From NCBI GenBank assembly GCA_019634045.1, contig JAHQWA010000037.1, forward strand, positions 1-38,773: a stretch of 38,773 nucleotides of DNA. The letters are read 5' to 3'. The translations under genes and the position numbers were made by a program. The notes beneath the pieces are model-generated. The model ran no database searches and was not told the DNA's origin. It was given only the letters and a program-made list of their open reading frames with translations. Origin of the DNA: Saprospiraceae bacterium. GTDB lineage: Bacteria; Bacteroidota; Bacteroidia; Chitinophagales; Saprospiraceae. Positions 26,817 to 34,724 of the stretch are shown here, in pieces (the stretch's first letter is position 1; each line of letters starts with the position of its first letter).

Positions 26817-27863
26817 ATGAAAAAAATTGGTATCCTTTTTGGACAGGAGCGATCTTTCCCCCAGGCTTTTGTTGAGCGGATTAACGCCAAGAATGAAAAA
26901 AACATCACGGCGGAATTTGTTTCGATTGATAAAGTAATGCAGGGAGAGGCTACGGATTATGCCGTTATTATCGACCGGATTTCTCAAGATGTTCCCTTCT
27001 ATCGAGCTTTTCTTAAAAATGCTGCGATTACTGGAACAGCAGTCATCAATAACCCTTTCTGGTGGAGTGCTGACGAGAAGTTCTTCAACAATGCCTTGGC
27101 CATGAAAGTGGGTGTGCCAGTACCCAAAACAGTTCTATTGCCTTCTAAAGAACACCCTTCTGATACTACTGCCGATTCTTTTTCCAACCTGGCCTTCCCG
27201 ATGGACTGGAATAGTATTTTCGAATACATCGGTTTCCCGGCCTACATGAAGCCTCATGCGGGTGGTGGCTGGAAGAATGTTTATAAGCTAACCAGTGCCG
27301 AGGACTTTTTCGATAAATACAGCGAAACGCATCAATTGGTGATGATGCTACAGGAGGAAATCACTTTCGATGCGTACTTCCGTTGCTATTGTATCGGTGG
27401 CAAATATGTCAAAATCATGGATTATGAGCCACGCAATCCTCACCACCTACGTTATGTAGCAGATCACAAAGTCTCTGCAGCTTTGAAAAAGAAGATGGAA
27501 GACTACGTATTAAAACTCAATCATGGCCTTGGTTATGATTTTAATACAGTGGAGTTCGCAATCAGAGACGGAATTCCTTATGCTATCGACTTCTGCAATC
27601 CTGCACCCGATGCGGATCTGAAATCAGTAGGTGAGGAAAACTTTGAATGGGTTGTGGAAACAGCAGCCACCTATGCTATTGAGAGAGCAAAAGCTCAAAA
27701 GCCGGGACAGGATAATTTGACTTGGGGAACTTACATTAAAGAATCCGCCGGAGCTGCAGCAGCTGCTAAGCCCAAAACGACTCGCACTAGGAAGACTACT
27801 GCGACCAAGGCCAAGGCAGCTACTGCCAAGGCAAAAGCGACTACAACCAAGAAGAAAGCATAA
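26817..27863 (+). CDS. ATP-grasp ligase-like protein with basic Lys/Ala/Thr-rich tail
   Basis: From the ATG at 26817 the protein has 348 residues; an upstream TTG (26679) would add 46 residues of low plausibility that overlap the predicted leader. The start MKKIGILFGQERSFP looks like the N-terminal Rossmann-like part of an ATP-grasp enzyme. Expected ATP-grasp positions follow: Lys145 in YMKPHAGGGW (a Gly-rich loop), LQEEI (180-181), VEFAI (Glu246) and IDFCNPAPD (Asp258, Asn261), the usual metal and ATP ligands. Such enzymes activate a carboxylate as acyl phosphate and join it to an amine or thiol. Residues about 311-348 are a Lys/Ala/Thr tail (KAKAATAKAKATTTKKKA) like histone H1 tails, odd for an enzyme. 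A glutamine amidotransferase-like gene follows. Substrate unknown. Confidence 0.75.
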   Translation: MKKIGILFGQERSFPQAFVERINAKNEKNITAEFVSIDKVMQGEATDYAVIIDRISQDVPFYRAFLKNAAITGTAVINNPFWWSADEKFFNNALAMKVGVPVPKTVLLPSKEHPSDTTADSFSNLAFPMDWNSIFEYIGFPAYMKPHAGGGWKNVYKLTSAEDFFDKYSETHQLVMMLQEEITFDAYFRCYCIGGKYVKIMDYEPRNPHHLRYVADHKVSAALKKKMEDYVLKLNHGLGYDFNTVEFAIRDGIPYAIDFCNPAPDADLKSVGEENFEWVVETAATYAIERAKAQKPGQDNLTWGTYIKESAGAAAAAKPKTTRTRKTTATKAKAATAKAKATTTKKKA

Positions 27864-27869
27864 AACAAT

Positions 27870-27901
27870 ACGGATCAGGTCTCAACTTGATCCGTGTTTT
27901 T
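27870..27901 (+). terminator. Intrinsic terminator or attenuator after the ATP-grasp gene
   Basis: ACGGATCA pairs with TGATCCGT, with more pairs inside (GT/AC), followed by GTTTTT. It lies 6 bases after the stop codon and 106 bases before the amidotransferase start, so the downstream gene is either read through or has its own promoter. Confidence 0.8.
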
Positions 27902-27923
27902 ATATATACCGGAAACCCTAATG

Positions 27924-27944
27924 GTCCAATTATTGTTATTGGAC
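27924..27944. promoter_or_regulatory. Inverted repeat upstream of the amidotransferase gene
   Basis: GTCCAAT and ATTGGAC form a perfect 7-base inverted repeat with a 7-base spacer, 62 bases before the amidotransferase ATG. It could be an operator or an mRNA hairpin. No clean TAnnTTTG element follows. Confidence 0.35.
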
Positions 27945-28006
27945 TATTATTTGATTCTTTCGTGTCTTACTTTGAAGGCGCATTAGAAAACGAAAACTAT
28001 ACGAAC

Positions 28007-28825
28007 ATGGAAAAAAGGAGATTGGCTATACTGGACATGTATGACCATACACCTAATCAAGGGATGCGGTGTATCAAGGAGATACTAGATCTATTTGAGG
28101 CAAATATCGAGTGGGAGTTGTTTGATGTACGTGGAAGTGGAGAGGTGCCTGGCCTTGATTTCGATATCTACATTTCGACTGGAGGACCTGGTAGCCCACA
28201 TGATGGAGATGGAATATGGGATGCACGTTATTTTGATCTGCTTAGTAAGCTTTGGGATTGGAATGCTGATCCTGAACGTGCCCGTAAATTTGTACTTTAT
28301 ATCTGCCATTCTTTTCAAATGGCTTGTAAGCACTTTGGAGTAGGAGAAGTGATCCGCAGAAAATCTACCTCTTTTGGTACCTTCCCGGTTCACATGACGG
28401 ATATCGGAATCAGAGAGGAAGTCTTTCGCGGCCTCCCAAATCCATTTTACGTGGCAGACTTCAGAGACTGGCAAGTGGTGCAGCCGAACCTGACAAAAAT
28501 TGAAGACATTGGAGCAGAGATCTTGGCACTCGAGAAAATCAGACTGCATGTTCCTTTAGAACGGGCCATGATGGCCGTGCGCTTTTCTCCGGAAATGCTA
28601 GGGGTACAATTTCACCCAGAAGCCGATCCTGAAGGCATGCTGAAACACTTCTCTGATCCGAAGCGGAGAGAAACGATCATCGAGAATCATAGTGAACGTA
28701 AGTATCAGCAAATGCTCAACCACCTGGGGGATCCAGATAAGATCGCACTTACGCATGATTTAGTAATCCCTCAATTCTTAAGGGCGGCCCTTGAGCAGCT
28801 AAAAGCTGAACCTGCTTGGGCCTAG
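28007..28825 (+). CDS. Class I glutamine amidotransferase-like protein
   Basis: The chosen start is the ATG at 28007 (272 residues); the longer frame from 27887 would begin inside the terminator. The fold markers of a class I (triad) glutamine amidotransferase are present: STGGPGSPHD (57-66), nucleophile Cys100 in YICHSFQ, and His203 with Glu205 in GVQFHPE. The Cys-His-Glu triad is therefore intact, but the usual GxCxGxQ elbow has changed to YxCHSFQ, so substrate or efficiency may differ. Such proteins release ammonia from glutamine for a partner synthase, or cleave gamma-glutamyl bonds. The flanking ATP-grasp genes make a role in supplying nitrogen for an amide bond reasonable (inference). 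Low similarity to GuaA-type domains is expected and no synthase domain is fused. Confidence 0.8.
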   Translation: MEKRRLAILDMYDHTPNQGMRCIKEILDLFEANIEWELFDVRGSGEVPGLDFDIYISTGGPGSPHDGDGIWDARYFDLLSKLWDWNADPERARKFVLYICHSFQMACKHFGVGEVIRRKSTSFGTFPVHMTDIGIREEVFRGLPNPFYVADFRDWQVVQPNLTKIEDIGAEILALEKIRLHVPLERAMMAVRFSPEMLGVQFHPEADPEGMLKHFSDPKRRETIIENHSERKYQQMLNHLGDPDKIALTHDLVIPQFLRAALEQLKAEPAWA

Positions 28826-28929
28826 TTAGGGCAGAAAGGACGGAATAATAGAGGCAGGCCTAATTGTTAGACCTAAACATTTAAGTGAAGATTATCTAAT
28901 ACATCGTAACACAAAGAAATTAACAAGAA

Positions 28930-29001
28930 GCGAGGCATATATCCGAAGTTTTGCGTAGCCACGTCTTAGGAAAAATTCGGATACCTCGCGTCGGATTTTT
29001 T
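28930..29001 (+). promoter_or_regulatory. Long hairpin with alternative pairing before the second ATP-grasp-like gene
   Basis: GCGAGG plus TATCCGAA (28930-28947, with a 4-base bulge) pairs with TTCGGATA plus CCTCGC (28976-28989). A second copy, TCGGAT at 28991-28996, can pair with the same ATCCGA arm and runs into six T. The two pairings exclude each other, as in attenuators. A simple terminator of the amidotransferase gene is an alternative reading. Confidence 0.5.
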
Positions 29002-29110
29002 AATAAACTTTCGTTACTAAACTGCTCAAATGGGATGGCACCAAGTACCATGCCTTCCCATAATACCATGATTTTTCCTCAGGATCATGGAAGGTACAAA
29101 GTGAAACCTA

Positions 29111-30304
29111 ATGATCAACCAACTACGCAAAAACTTCAATGCTACCTTCCAGGTAGACAGATATAATCAATTTCTTGATTGGGTGGCTGACCAGCACCAA
29201 TACCGTCCTCCGTTTCGAATAGCAGAAACCCCGATCTTTATCCCAGATCAACTAAGAGACCAATTGATCGAAGCCTGTGAAGGGATGGTGGATGTGATCG
29301 TTCAGTCCGATTTTAAGGAAAAATCCGAAAGAGCATTACTAGCTGGACAGACTGTACCAAACGAAACGCCACACACTACCTTTCTACAATTTGATTTTGG
29401 GATTTGTGAAGATGGCAAGGGGGGGTACCTACCTCAGCTCATCGAGGCACAAGGCTTCCCTTCACTCTATTTCTTCCAGGATTTTATAGCCAAGGCCTAC
29501 CGGAATTTTTTCGATATTCCCGATCACATGACCCATTTGTTTGGCGGATATGATTCAGCCTCCTACCTGGGCAAACTGCGCGAGATCATTGTCGGGGATT
29601 GCAATCCAGAAGAAGTGATCTTGTTGGAAGTTGAACCAGAGAAACAAACCACGGCGATTGACTTTATCGTAGCTAAGCAAGTGCTAGGGATAGAGATATG
29701 TTGCGTGACGGACCTCAAGAAGGAGGGGAAGGATGTGTATTATCTAAAGGAAGGCCGAAAGATCCCTGTACGCCGGATTTTTAATCGAGTTATTTTTGAT
29801 GAACTGATCAAAAGAGATGATCTAAAACGAGAATTCTACTTGACGCAAGAAGCAAATGTAGAATGGATTGGTCACCCCAACTGGTTCTTCCGAATCAGTA
29901 AACATACACTGCCGCTGCTAAAAAGCAAGTACGTACCGGAGTCCTTATACCTCAATGAGGTGGATCGTATTCCCGATGATCTCCACAACTATGTACTAAA
30001 GCCATTGTATTCATTTGCGGGTACTGGTGTGATTATTAACCTGAATCGATTCGATATTGAATCGATCACCGATCCGGAAAATTACATCTTACAGCGTAAA
30101 GTATCCTATGCACCTATTGTTCCCACCATGGATGACCCCGCTAAGTTGGAGATTCGAATGATGTTATTGTGGGAAAGGAACGCCCCTCGTCCTTATTTGG
30201 TAAATAATCTAGTACGCCTTAGTAAAGGAGCCATGGTCGGCGTTCGATACAATAAAGATAAAAGCTGGGTAGGTGGAAGTGTAGGGTTTTTAAACCCGCA
30301 GTAA
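29111..30304 (+). CDS. ATP-grasp-like protein resembling the glutathionylspermidine synthase fold
   Basis: The 397-residue protein starts at ATG 29111. I see no close named family, but the order of motifs recalls circularly permuted pre-ATP-grasp/ATP-grasp enzymes of the glutathionylspermidine synthase type: an acidic-substrate-site-like strand FDFGICEDGKGGYLPQLIEA (94-113), a middle Rossmann-like part with CVTDLKKEGKDVYYLKEGRKIP, then IFNRVIFDEL (223-232), a Gly-rich loop with Lys297 (VLKPLYSFAGTGV), ILQRKV (326-331), Glu347 with Arg349 (LEIRMML) and a closing NNLVRLSKGAMVGVR with possible metal-binding Asn365/366. The reaction would be ATP-dependent amide bond formation; the substrates are unknown. 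It is the last of three co-directional ligase/amidotransferase genes and is followed by a hairpin. Confidence 0.6.
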   Translation: MINQLRKNFNATFQVDRYNQFLDWVADQHQYRPPFRIAETPIFIPDQLRDQLIEACEGMVDVIVQSDFKEKSERALLAGQTVPNETPHTTFLQFDFGICEDGKGGYLPQLIEAQGFPSLYFFQDFIAKAYRNFFDIPDHMTHLFGGYDSASYLGKLREIIVGDCNPEEVILLEVEPEKQTTAIDFIVAKQVLGIEICCVTDLKKEGKDVYYLKEGRKIPVRRIFNRVIFDELIKRDDLKREFYLTQEANVEWIGHPNWFFRISKHTLPLLKSKYVPESLYLNEVDRIPDDLHNYVLKPLYSFAGTGVIINLNRFDIESITDPENYILQRKVSYAPIVPTMDDPAKLEIRMMLLWERNAPRPYLVNNLVRLSKGAMVGVRYNKDKSWVGGSVGFLNPQ

Positions 30305-30311
30305 ATTCCCC

Positions 30312-30339
30312 GCCTATGGTAAGTATTTTCACCATAGCC
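30312..30339 (+). terminator. Hairpin after the second ATP-grasp-like gene
   Basis: CTATGGT (30314-30320) pairs perfectly with ACCATAG (30331-30337), seven bases after the stop codon. There is no T run after it, so termination is uncertain. Confidence 0.45.
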
Positions 30340-30690
30340 GTCAGGCAAAACACTGTTTGAGGTCTTGTGCTTGATTTGATTACTCAACAAGCCTAGCAAA
30401 TTTCCTGCGGTCTTTGAGCCACTAACTCAAGCGGACCCCAGAAGCGTTTGGCTGATTTGCTTAGGCGATGGTAAAAGTGGTCCGCCAAGGCAATCTTAGC
30501 TAAAGAAAAGAGTTCAAAGGGGCAGAAAGATTAGAAAGCCTTTCCAAATCCAATATGCAGCAGCGATGAAAGGTCCAATGGGCTGCTAGCCTGTCGCTAT
30601 AGTGCCCTCACCAACATTAGCCGCGCTCTATTCCACCCACAAAACAGAGCCTGAAAAAAAAATCCAAAAAAAAAGAAAATAAAGCCTGAA
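30340..30690. other. Intergenic region upstream of suf, no gene seen
   Basis: These 351 bases contain no credible ORF. GCGGACC at 30431-30437 and GGTCCGC at 30479-30485 form a 7-base inverted repeat, and CACCAACATT at 30609-30618 is identical to the 3' arm of the sufD-sufS hairpin. Confidence 0.4.
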
Positions 30691-30693
30691 CCT

Positions 30694-30726
30694 TATTTAT
30701 ACTTTTTTGTATAAATAGTACATTTG
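30694..30726 (+). promoter_or_regulatory. suf promoter with overlapping palindromic operator
   Basis: TATTTATAC (30694-30702) and GTATAAATA (30709-30717) form a perfect 9-base inverted repeat around six T. The repeat lies directly before TACATTTG (30719-30726), a perfect TAnnTTTG -7 element. The palindrome fills the space where the -33 element and spacer should be, an ideal repressor position. The Rrf2-type regulator encoded at the end of this operon is the obvious candidate to bind it; Fur is the alternative. The start codon of sufB is 38 bases downstream. Confidence 0.65.
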
Positions 30727-30764
30727 CACCCTAATCTAGAATTAGTCTAAAAAACGATAAGCGT

Positions 30765-32210
30765 ATGAGCGATTCCATGCAGACCCTAGAGGCGCACACG
30801 CGGAGTGACTATAAATACGGTTTTACGAGTGATATCGAGACCGAAACGCTACCGAAGGGATTGAATGAGGACATAGTCCGAGCCATTTCCGCCAAAAAGG
30901 AAGAACCCGAATTTTTGTTGGAGTGGAGGTTGAAGGCATTTCGGCATTGGCAAGGGCTAGTAGAGCCAACTTGGCCCAACGTGGAATATCCCCCCATTGA
31001 CTACCAAGACATTATCTATTATGCAGCCCCTAAAAGCAAGCCGAAGTACGAGAGTTTGGATGAAGTAGATCCTGAGTTGCTGGATACTTTCAACAAACTG
31101 GGTATTCCACTGGATGAACAAAAAGTTCTAGCAGGGGTGGCTGTGGATGCAGTTATTGATAGTGTGTCTGTTAAGACGACCTTCAAAGAAAAATTATCTG
31201 AGCTAGGTATTATCTTTTGCTCCTTTAGCGAGGCGGTAAAAGATCACCCGGAATTGATCAAGAAGTATTTAGGGACTGTTGTTCCTATTCAAGACAATTA
31301 CTTTACAGCGCTGAATTCGGCAGTTTTCAGTGATGGTTCGTTTGTGTACATCCCGAAAGGAGTGAGATGTCCAATGGAGTTATCCACTTACTTCCGTATA
31401 AATGCCGCCAATACAGGACAATTCGAAAGAACCTTGATCGTGGCGGAAGAAGGTAGTTATGTGAGTTATTTGGAGGGATGTACAGCTCCGATGAGAGACG
31501 AAAATCAATTGCACGCTGCTGTGGTGGAAATCATTGCTTTGGATGATGCTGAGGTGAAATACTCCACTGTCCAAAACTGGTATCCTGGAGATAAAGATGG
31601 AAAAGGCGGAATCTACAATTTTGTGACTAAGCGTGGTCTTTGTGAAGGAAAGAACTCAAAGATTTCTTGGACACAGGTAGAGACGGGCTCAGCAATTACT
31701 TGGAAGTACCCAAGCTGTATTTTGAAAGGGGACAATTCAGTGGGAGAGTTTTACTCCGTTGCAGTGACCAATAATAAGCAACAAGCAGACACGGGAACAA
31801 AGATGATCCACCTGGGCAAAAATACACGCAGTACCATTGTTTCTAAAGGTATTTCTGCCGGTTATAGCCACAATTCTTATCGCGGATTGGTGAAGATTGG
31901 TAAAAAGGCTGAGAATGCACACAACTTCTCCGTTTGTGATTCTTTGCTAATGGGAGATAAATGTGGAGCTCATACCTTTCCTTACCTAGAAGTGGATAAT
32001 AATACAGCCAAAGTGGAACACGAAGCAACTACCTCCAAAATTGGAGAAGACCAGTTGTTCTATTGTATGCAGAGAGGATTAAGTGAAGAAGATGCGATCA
32101 ATATGATCGTAAATGGTTATTGCAAGGAAGTATTCAACGAGCTACCGATGGAGTTCGCCGTTGAAGCGCAAAAGCTTCTAGCTATTACTTTGGAAGGAAG
32201 CGTTGGATAA
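30765..32210 (+). CDS. sufB: Fe-S cluster assembly scaffold protein SufB
   Basis: The 481-residue protein matches SufB over the usual length. Diagnostic stretches are [59 protein letters not shown] and [17 protein letters not shown]. Cys400 in the last corresponds to the conserved scaffold cysteine at the SufB-SufD interface (E. coli Cys405). With SufC and SufD it forms the SufBC2D complex, on which iron and persulfide sulfur from SufS-SufE are built into nascent clusters in the cytoplasm. It is the first gene of the operon, directly behind the palindromic promoter. A 206-base gap to sufC is unusually long for this otherwise tight operon. Confidence 0.98.
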   Translation: MSDSMQTLEAHTRSDYKYGFTSDIETETLPKGLNEDIVRAISAKKEEPEFLLEWRLKAFRHWQGLVEPTWPNVEYPPIDYQDIIYYAAPKSKPKYESLDEVDPELLDTFNKLGIPLDEQKVLAGVAVDAVIDSVSVKTTFKEKLSELGIIFCSFSEAVKDHPELIKKYLGTVVPIQDNYFTALNSAVFSDGSFVYIPKGVRCPMELSTYFRINAANTGQFERTLIVAEEGSYVSYLEGCTAPMRDENQLHAAVVEIIALDDAEVKYSTVQNWYPGDKDGKGGIYNFVTKRGLCEGKNSKISWTQVETGSAITWKYPSCILKGDNSVGEFYSVAVTNNKQQADTGTKMIHLGKNTRSTIVSKGISAGYSHNSYRGLVKIGKKAENAHNFSVCDSLLMGDKCGAHTFPYLEVDNNTAKVEHEATTSKIGEDQLFYCMQRGLSEEDAINMIVNGYCKEVFNELPMEFAVEAQKLLAITLEGSVG

Positions 32211-32416
32211 GTTTCATGGAATCGGGAACAACGGGGAAATGAGTACGGATAGGTGAATAATAGTCAAGGGAACTCAAGACGCTTCACTATACATTTTTCA
32301 TCTATCATTCTACCTCAAGTAGTACTCATTAAACATTGATCATTCCCCATTCAACACTATTCCTTCATCATTATTCATTGAACATTCTACATTAAAAAAT
32401 TCTACATCAATCGAAT
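32211..32416. other. Low-complexity ATTCATT-rich spacer between sufB and sufC
   Basis: The last 120 bases are made of near-repeats such as CATTAAACATT, ATTCCCCATTCAACA, TCATTATTCATTGAACATT and CTACATTAAAAAATTCTACATC. Purine and pyrimidine are strongly skewed between strands, so the RNA would be G-poor and unstructured. No ORF or clear promoter is seen. It may be an enhancer of sufC translation or the trace of replication slippage. Confidence 0.55.
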
Positions 32417-33184
32417 ATGTTAAGCATCAAAGATCTTAAAGTAGATATCGAGGACAAAGCGATCCTCCAAGGTATCAGTTTGGATATAAAACCAGGCGAG
32501 GTGCATGCCATCATGGGGCCAAATGGCTCTGGTAAGAGTACGCTGGCAAATGTTCTATCTGGACGGGAAGAGTATGAGGTGACCGGAGGCGCAGTATCTT
32601 TTCTGGGCGAGGATTTATTGGAACTAGAAGTGGACGAAAGAGCACAAGCGGGCATCTTTATGGCTTTTCAATACCCAATAGAAATTCCTGGTGTGACTAC
32701 GGCAACTTTCCTAAAAAGTGCCGTGAATGCAGTTCGGGAAGCAAGAGGCTTGGAAGAATTAAAGCCAGTGGAAATGCTTCGTCTGATCCGCCAAAAAGCG
32801 GATATGCTAAGTATTGATCATAAGTTTTTGCAGCGATCTTTGAATGAAGGATTCTCAGGAGGAGAGAAGAAGCGGAATGAGATGCTACAGATGGCTTTGT
32901 TGGAGCCAAAATTAGCTATCCTGGATGAGACGGATAGTGGATTGGATATTGACGCCTTGAAGATTGTATCAGATGCAGTGAACCAGCTTCGTCAAGCGGA
33001 CCGCTCTTTTATCGTGGTTACTCATTATCAGAGACTATTGAATTACATCGTTCCAGACTACGTTCACGTACTGTACAATGGTCGCATTGTTAAGTCAGGA
33101 GATAAGAATCTGGCGCTAGAACTAGAAGAAAAAGGCTACGATTGGATCAAAGAAGAAGTAGCTGCTGGAATCCCTTCACTTTAA
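32417..33184 (+). CDS. sufC: Fe-S cluster assembly ATPase SufC
   Basis: This 255-residue ABC-type ATPase has Walker A GPNGSGKS (34-41), a Q-loop in FQYP (Gln85), the SufC-type signature FSGGEKKR (146-153), Walker B LAILDE (Asp170, Glu171), the D-loop SGLD and the switch His203 (VTHYQRLL). It has no membrane segment, as expected for SufC, which drives conformational change of the SufB-SufD scaffold by ATP hydrolysis. The stop is 12 bases before sufD. Confidence 0.98.
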   Translation: MLSIKDLKVDIEDKAILQGISLDIKPGEVHAIMGPNGSGKSTLANVLSGREEYEVTGGAVSFLGEDLLELEVDERAQAGIFMAFQYPIEIPGVTTATFLKSAVNAVREARGLEELKPVEMLRLIRQKADMLSIDHKFLQRSLNEGFSGGEKKRNEMLQMALLEPKLAILDETDSGLDIDALKIVSDAVNQLRQADRSFIVVTHYQRLLNYIVPDYVHVLYNGRIVKSGDKNLALELEEKGYDWIKEEVAAGIPSL

Positions 33185-33196
33185 ACCTGTTGAATC

Positions 33197-34543
33197 ATGA
33201 GTACTGCTTTGCTAGAACAACAGTCAGATACCGTAATGCACTTTCAGCAGTTGTTTCAAGAAAGGGAACAGACACTGAATGGGCAAGCGAATGAGCCACT
33301 TCCACGTCTACAGCGATTGGCTATGGAGCGATTGGCCGAAACGCCTTTCCCTACTCGAAGAAATGAGGATTGGAAATATACCGCTACCACTAGGATTTTA
33401 GCCCCGGCCTATACCGAAGGGACGGAAGCTGAACTAGCTGCCGAGCATGTCAAAGCAGCCAACATAGTTTGTTTGGATGCCTATGTGTTGGTTTTTGTGA
33501 ATGGCGTATTTAGTGCGAAACACTCTAAAATCTATGGCATGCCGCCAGAGATGACCCTCTGGCCCGTGAAAGATGCCTTAAAGGATGATCGGTTTCGTCC
33601 TTTGATCGAAGCACAATTATATCACGAAGAAGCGCAAGTCCACAATGCTTTCGAACACCTCAATATGGCTTTCGCGGAGCAGGGACATTTTATTCATGTA
33701 CCTAAGAATGTGGTGGTAGAAAAACCAATCCACTTCCTGTACATTACCGAGACAGAAGATCAAGCAGTCTTTACGCATCCTCAGATTATTATCACACTGG
33801 AGCGTAGTGCTGAATTGACAATTATAGAGCACTTTACCGGTACGGTGAAAGGGGAATCGCCTTACTTCACCAATGTGGCTAATCGCTTTCATGTGGCTGA
33901 AAATGCCAATCTAAAGCATTATCGCATTCAGGACGAAAGTGTAAAGGCCTTTCATGTAAATAATACTAGAATTCGACAGGATAGAGTGAGTACCTATTCC
34001 GGATATTTAGTGGATTTAGGTTCTCGCATTGTTCGCAACAACCTAGGGGCAGTTCTCCTAGATGAATCTACTGCTACCAACTTCTACGGCATGTACTTTG
34101 GCCGCGGCGAGCAACATATCGATAATCAAACCTTTATAGATCACGCTTTCCCACATTGCGAAAGCAATGAATTGTATAAAGGCATCGTCAACGATAAAGC
34201 AAGCGCTGTATTTAATGGTAAGGTGCTAGTAAGAAAAGACGCGCAAAAAACCAATGCCTATCAACAGAATAGTAGCTTGGTATTGTCTCCTAAAGCGGTG
34301 GTCGACAGTAAGCCTCAGCTGGAGATATTTGCAGATGATGTGAAATGTAGCCACGGAGCCACGATCGGGCAATTGGATGAAAATTCGGTCTTCTATCTTC
34401 GAAGTCGCGGTTTATCTGATATCCAAGCCCGAGGCCTTTTACAGCATGCCTTCTTGAAAGAAGTTCTGGACTTTATGCCCGAAGAAAAGGTGATCAATGC
34501 TGCCGAAGAACTCATCACCGAAAAATTTCAGGCAGAGTTCTAG
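33197..34543 (+). CDS. sufD: Fe-S cluster assembly protein SufD
   Basis: The 448-residue protein has the SufD layout: an N-terminal helical part with PTRRNEDWKYTATTRI, a long beta-helix core, and the conserved end DDVKCSHGATIGQLDENSVF with His386 (E. coli His360), which forms the cluster site with the SufB cysteine. The C-terminal helices end in EKFQAEF. Its last seven or so codons are part of a 60-base tandem repeat that continues past the stop; the unit length keeps the sufD frame. Read-through of the TAG would add about 31 residues with a repeated YYPGQCWCFH before the next TAG. Confidence 0.97.
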   Translation: MSTALLEQQSDTVMHFQQLFQEREQTLNGQANEPLPRLQRLAMERLAETPFPTRRNEDWKYTATTRILAPAYTEGTEAELAAEHVKAANIVCLDAYVLVFVNGVFSAKHSKIYGMPPEMTLWPVKDALKDDRFRPLIEAQLYHEEAQVHNAFEHLNMAFAEQGHFIHVPKNVVVEKPIHFLYITETEDQAVFTHPQIIITLERSAELTIIEHFTGTVKGESPYFTNVANRFHVAENANLKHYRIQDESVKAFHVNNTRIRQDRVSTYSGYLVDLGSRIVRNNLGAVLLDESTATNFYGMYFGRGEQHIDNQTFIDHAFPHCESNELYKGIVNDKASAVFNGKVLVRKDAQKTNAYQQNSSLVLSPKAVVDSKPQLEIFADDVKCSHGATIGQLDENSVFYLRSRGLSDIQARGLLQHAFLKEVLDFMPEEKVINAAEELITEKFQAEF

Positions 34544-34706
34544 GCTCGCTATTATCCGGGCCAATGTTGGTGTTTTCACTGGCAGTTTCAAGGAGAGTTT
34601 TGGGCTCGTTATTACCCGGGCCAATGTTGGTGTTTTCACTAGTAGTTTCAAGGAGCGTTTTAGCCCCACTATTACCCCGGCCAATGTTGGTGTTATCACC
34701 AACATT
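34521..34706 (+). repeat. 60-base tandem repeat spanning the sufD end and the sufD-sufS gap
   Basis: Full copies lie at 34561-34620 and 34621-34680, and a third starts at 34681 and ends in the hairpin. The 40 bases 34521-34560, which include the sufD stop codon, align without gaps to the last 40 bases of the next copy with about 30 identities. Every copy after the first starts CCAATGTTGGTGTT. The unit is a multiple of three. The array is too short and has no spacers, so it is not a CRISPR. Confidence 0.9.
34683..34706 (+). promoter_or_regulatory. Perfect hairpin before sufS
   Basis: AATGTTGGTG (34683-34692) pairs perfectly with CACCAACATT (34697-34706) around TTAT, 18 bases before the sufS ATG. 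No T run follows, so it is not a classic terminator. Two more copies of the 5' arm (34563-34572, 34623-34632) could compete for the single 3' arm. Confidence 0.75.
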
Positions 34707-34724
34707 AAATAAAAAAAGATCATT

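Noticed and set aside
28091-28549. 152-codon minus-strand ORF
   Set aside because: It is fully antisense to the glutamine amidotransferase, which has a complete set of motifs.
34521-34706. Possible CRISPR array
   Set aside because: The repeats are directly adjacent 60-base units without unique spacers, and no cas genes are near.
34497-34712. 71-codon ORF over the sufD-sufS repeat
   Set aside because: It is open because the 60-base repeat is a multiple of three; most of its frame overlaps sufD or the hairpin, and the product is only the translated repeat (ANVGVFT).
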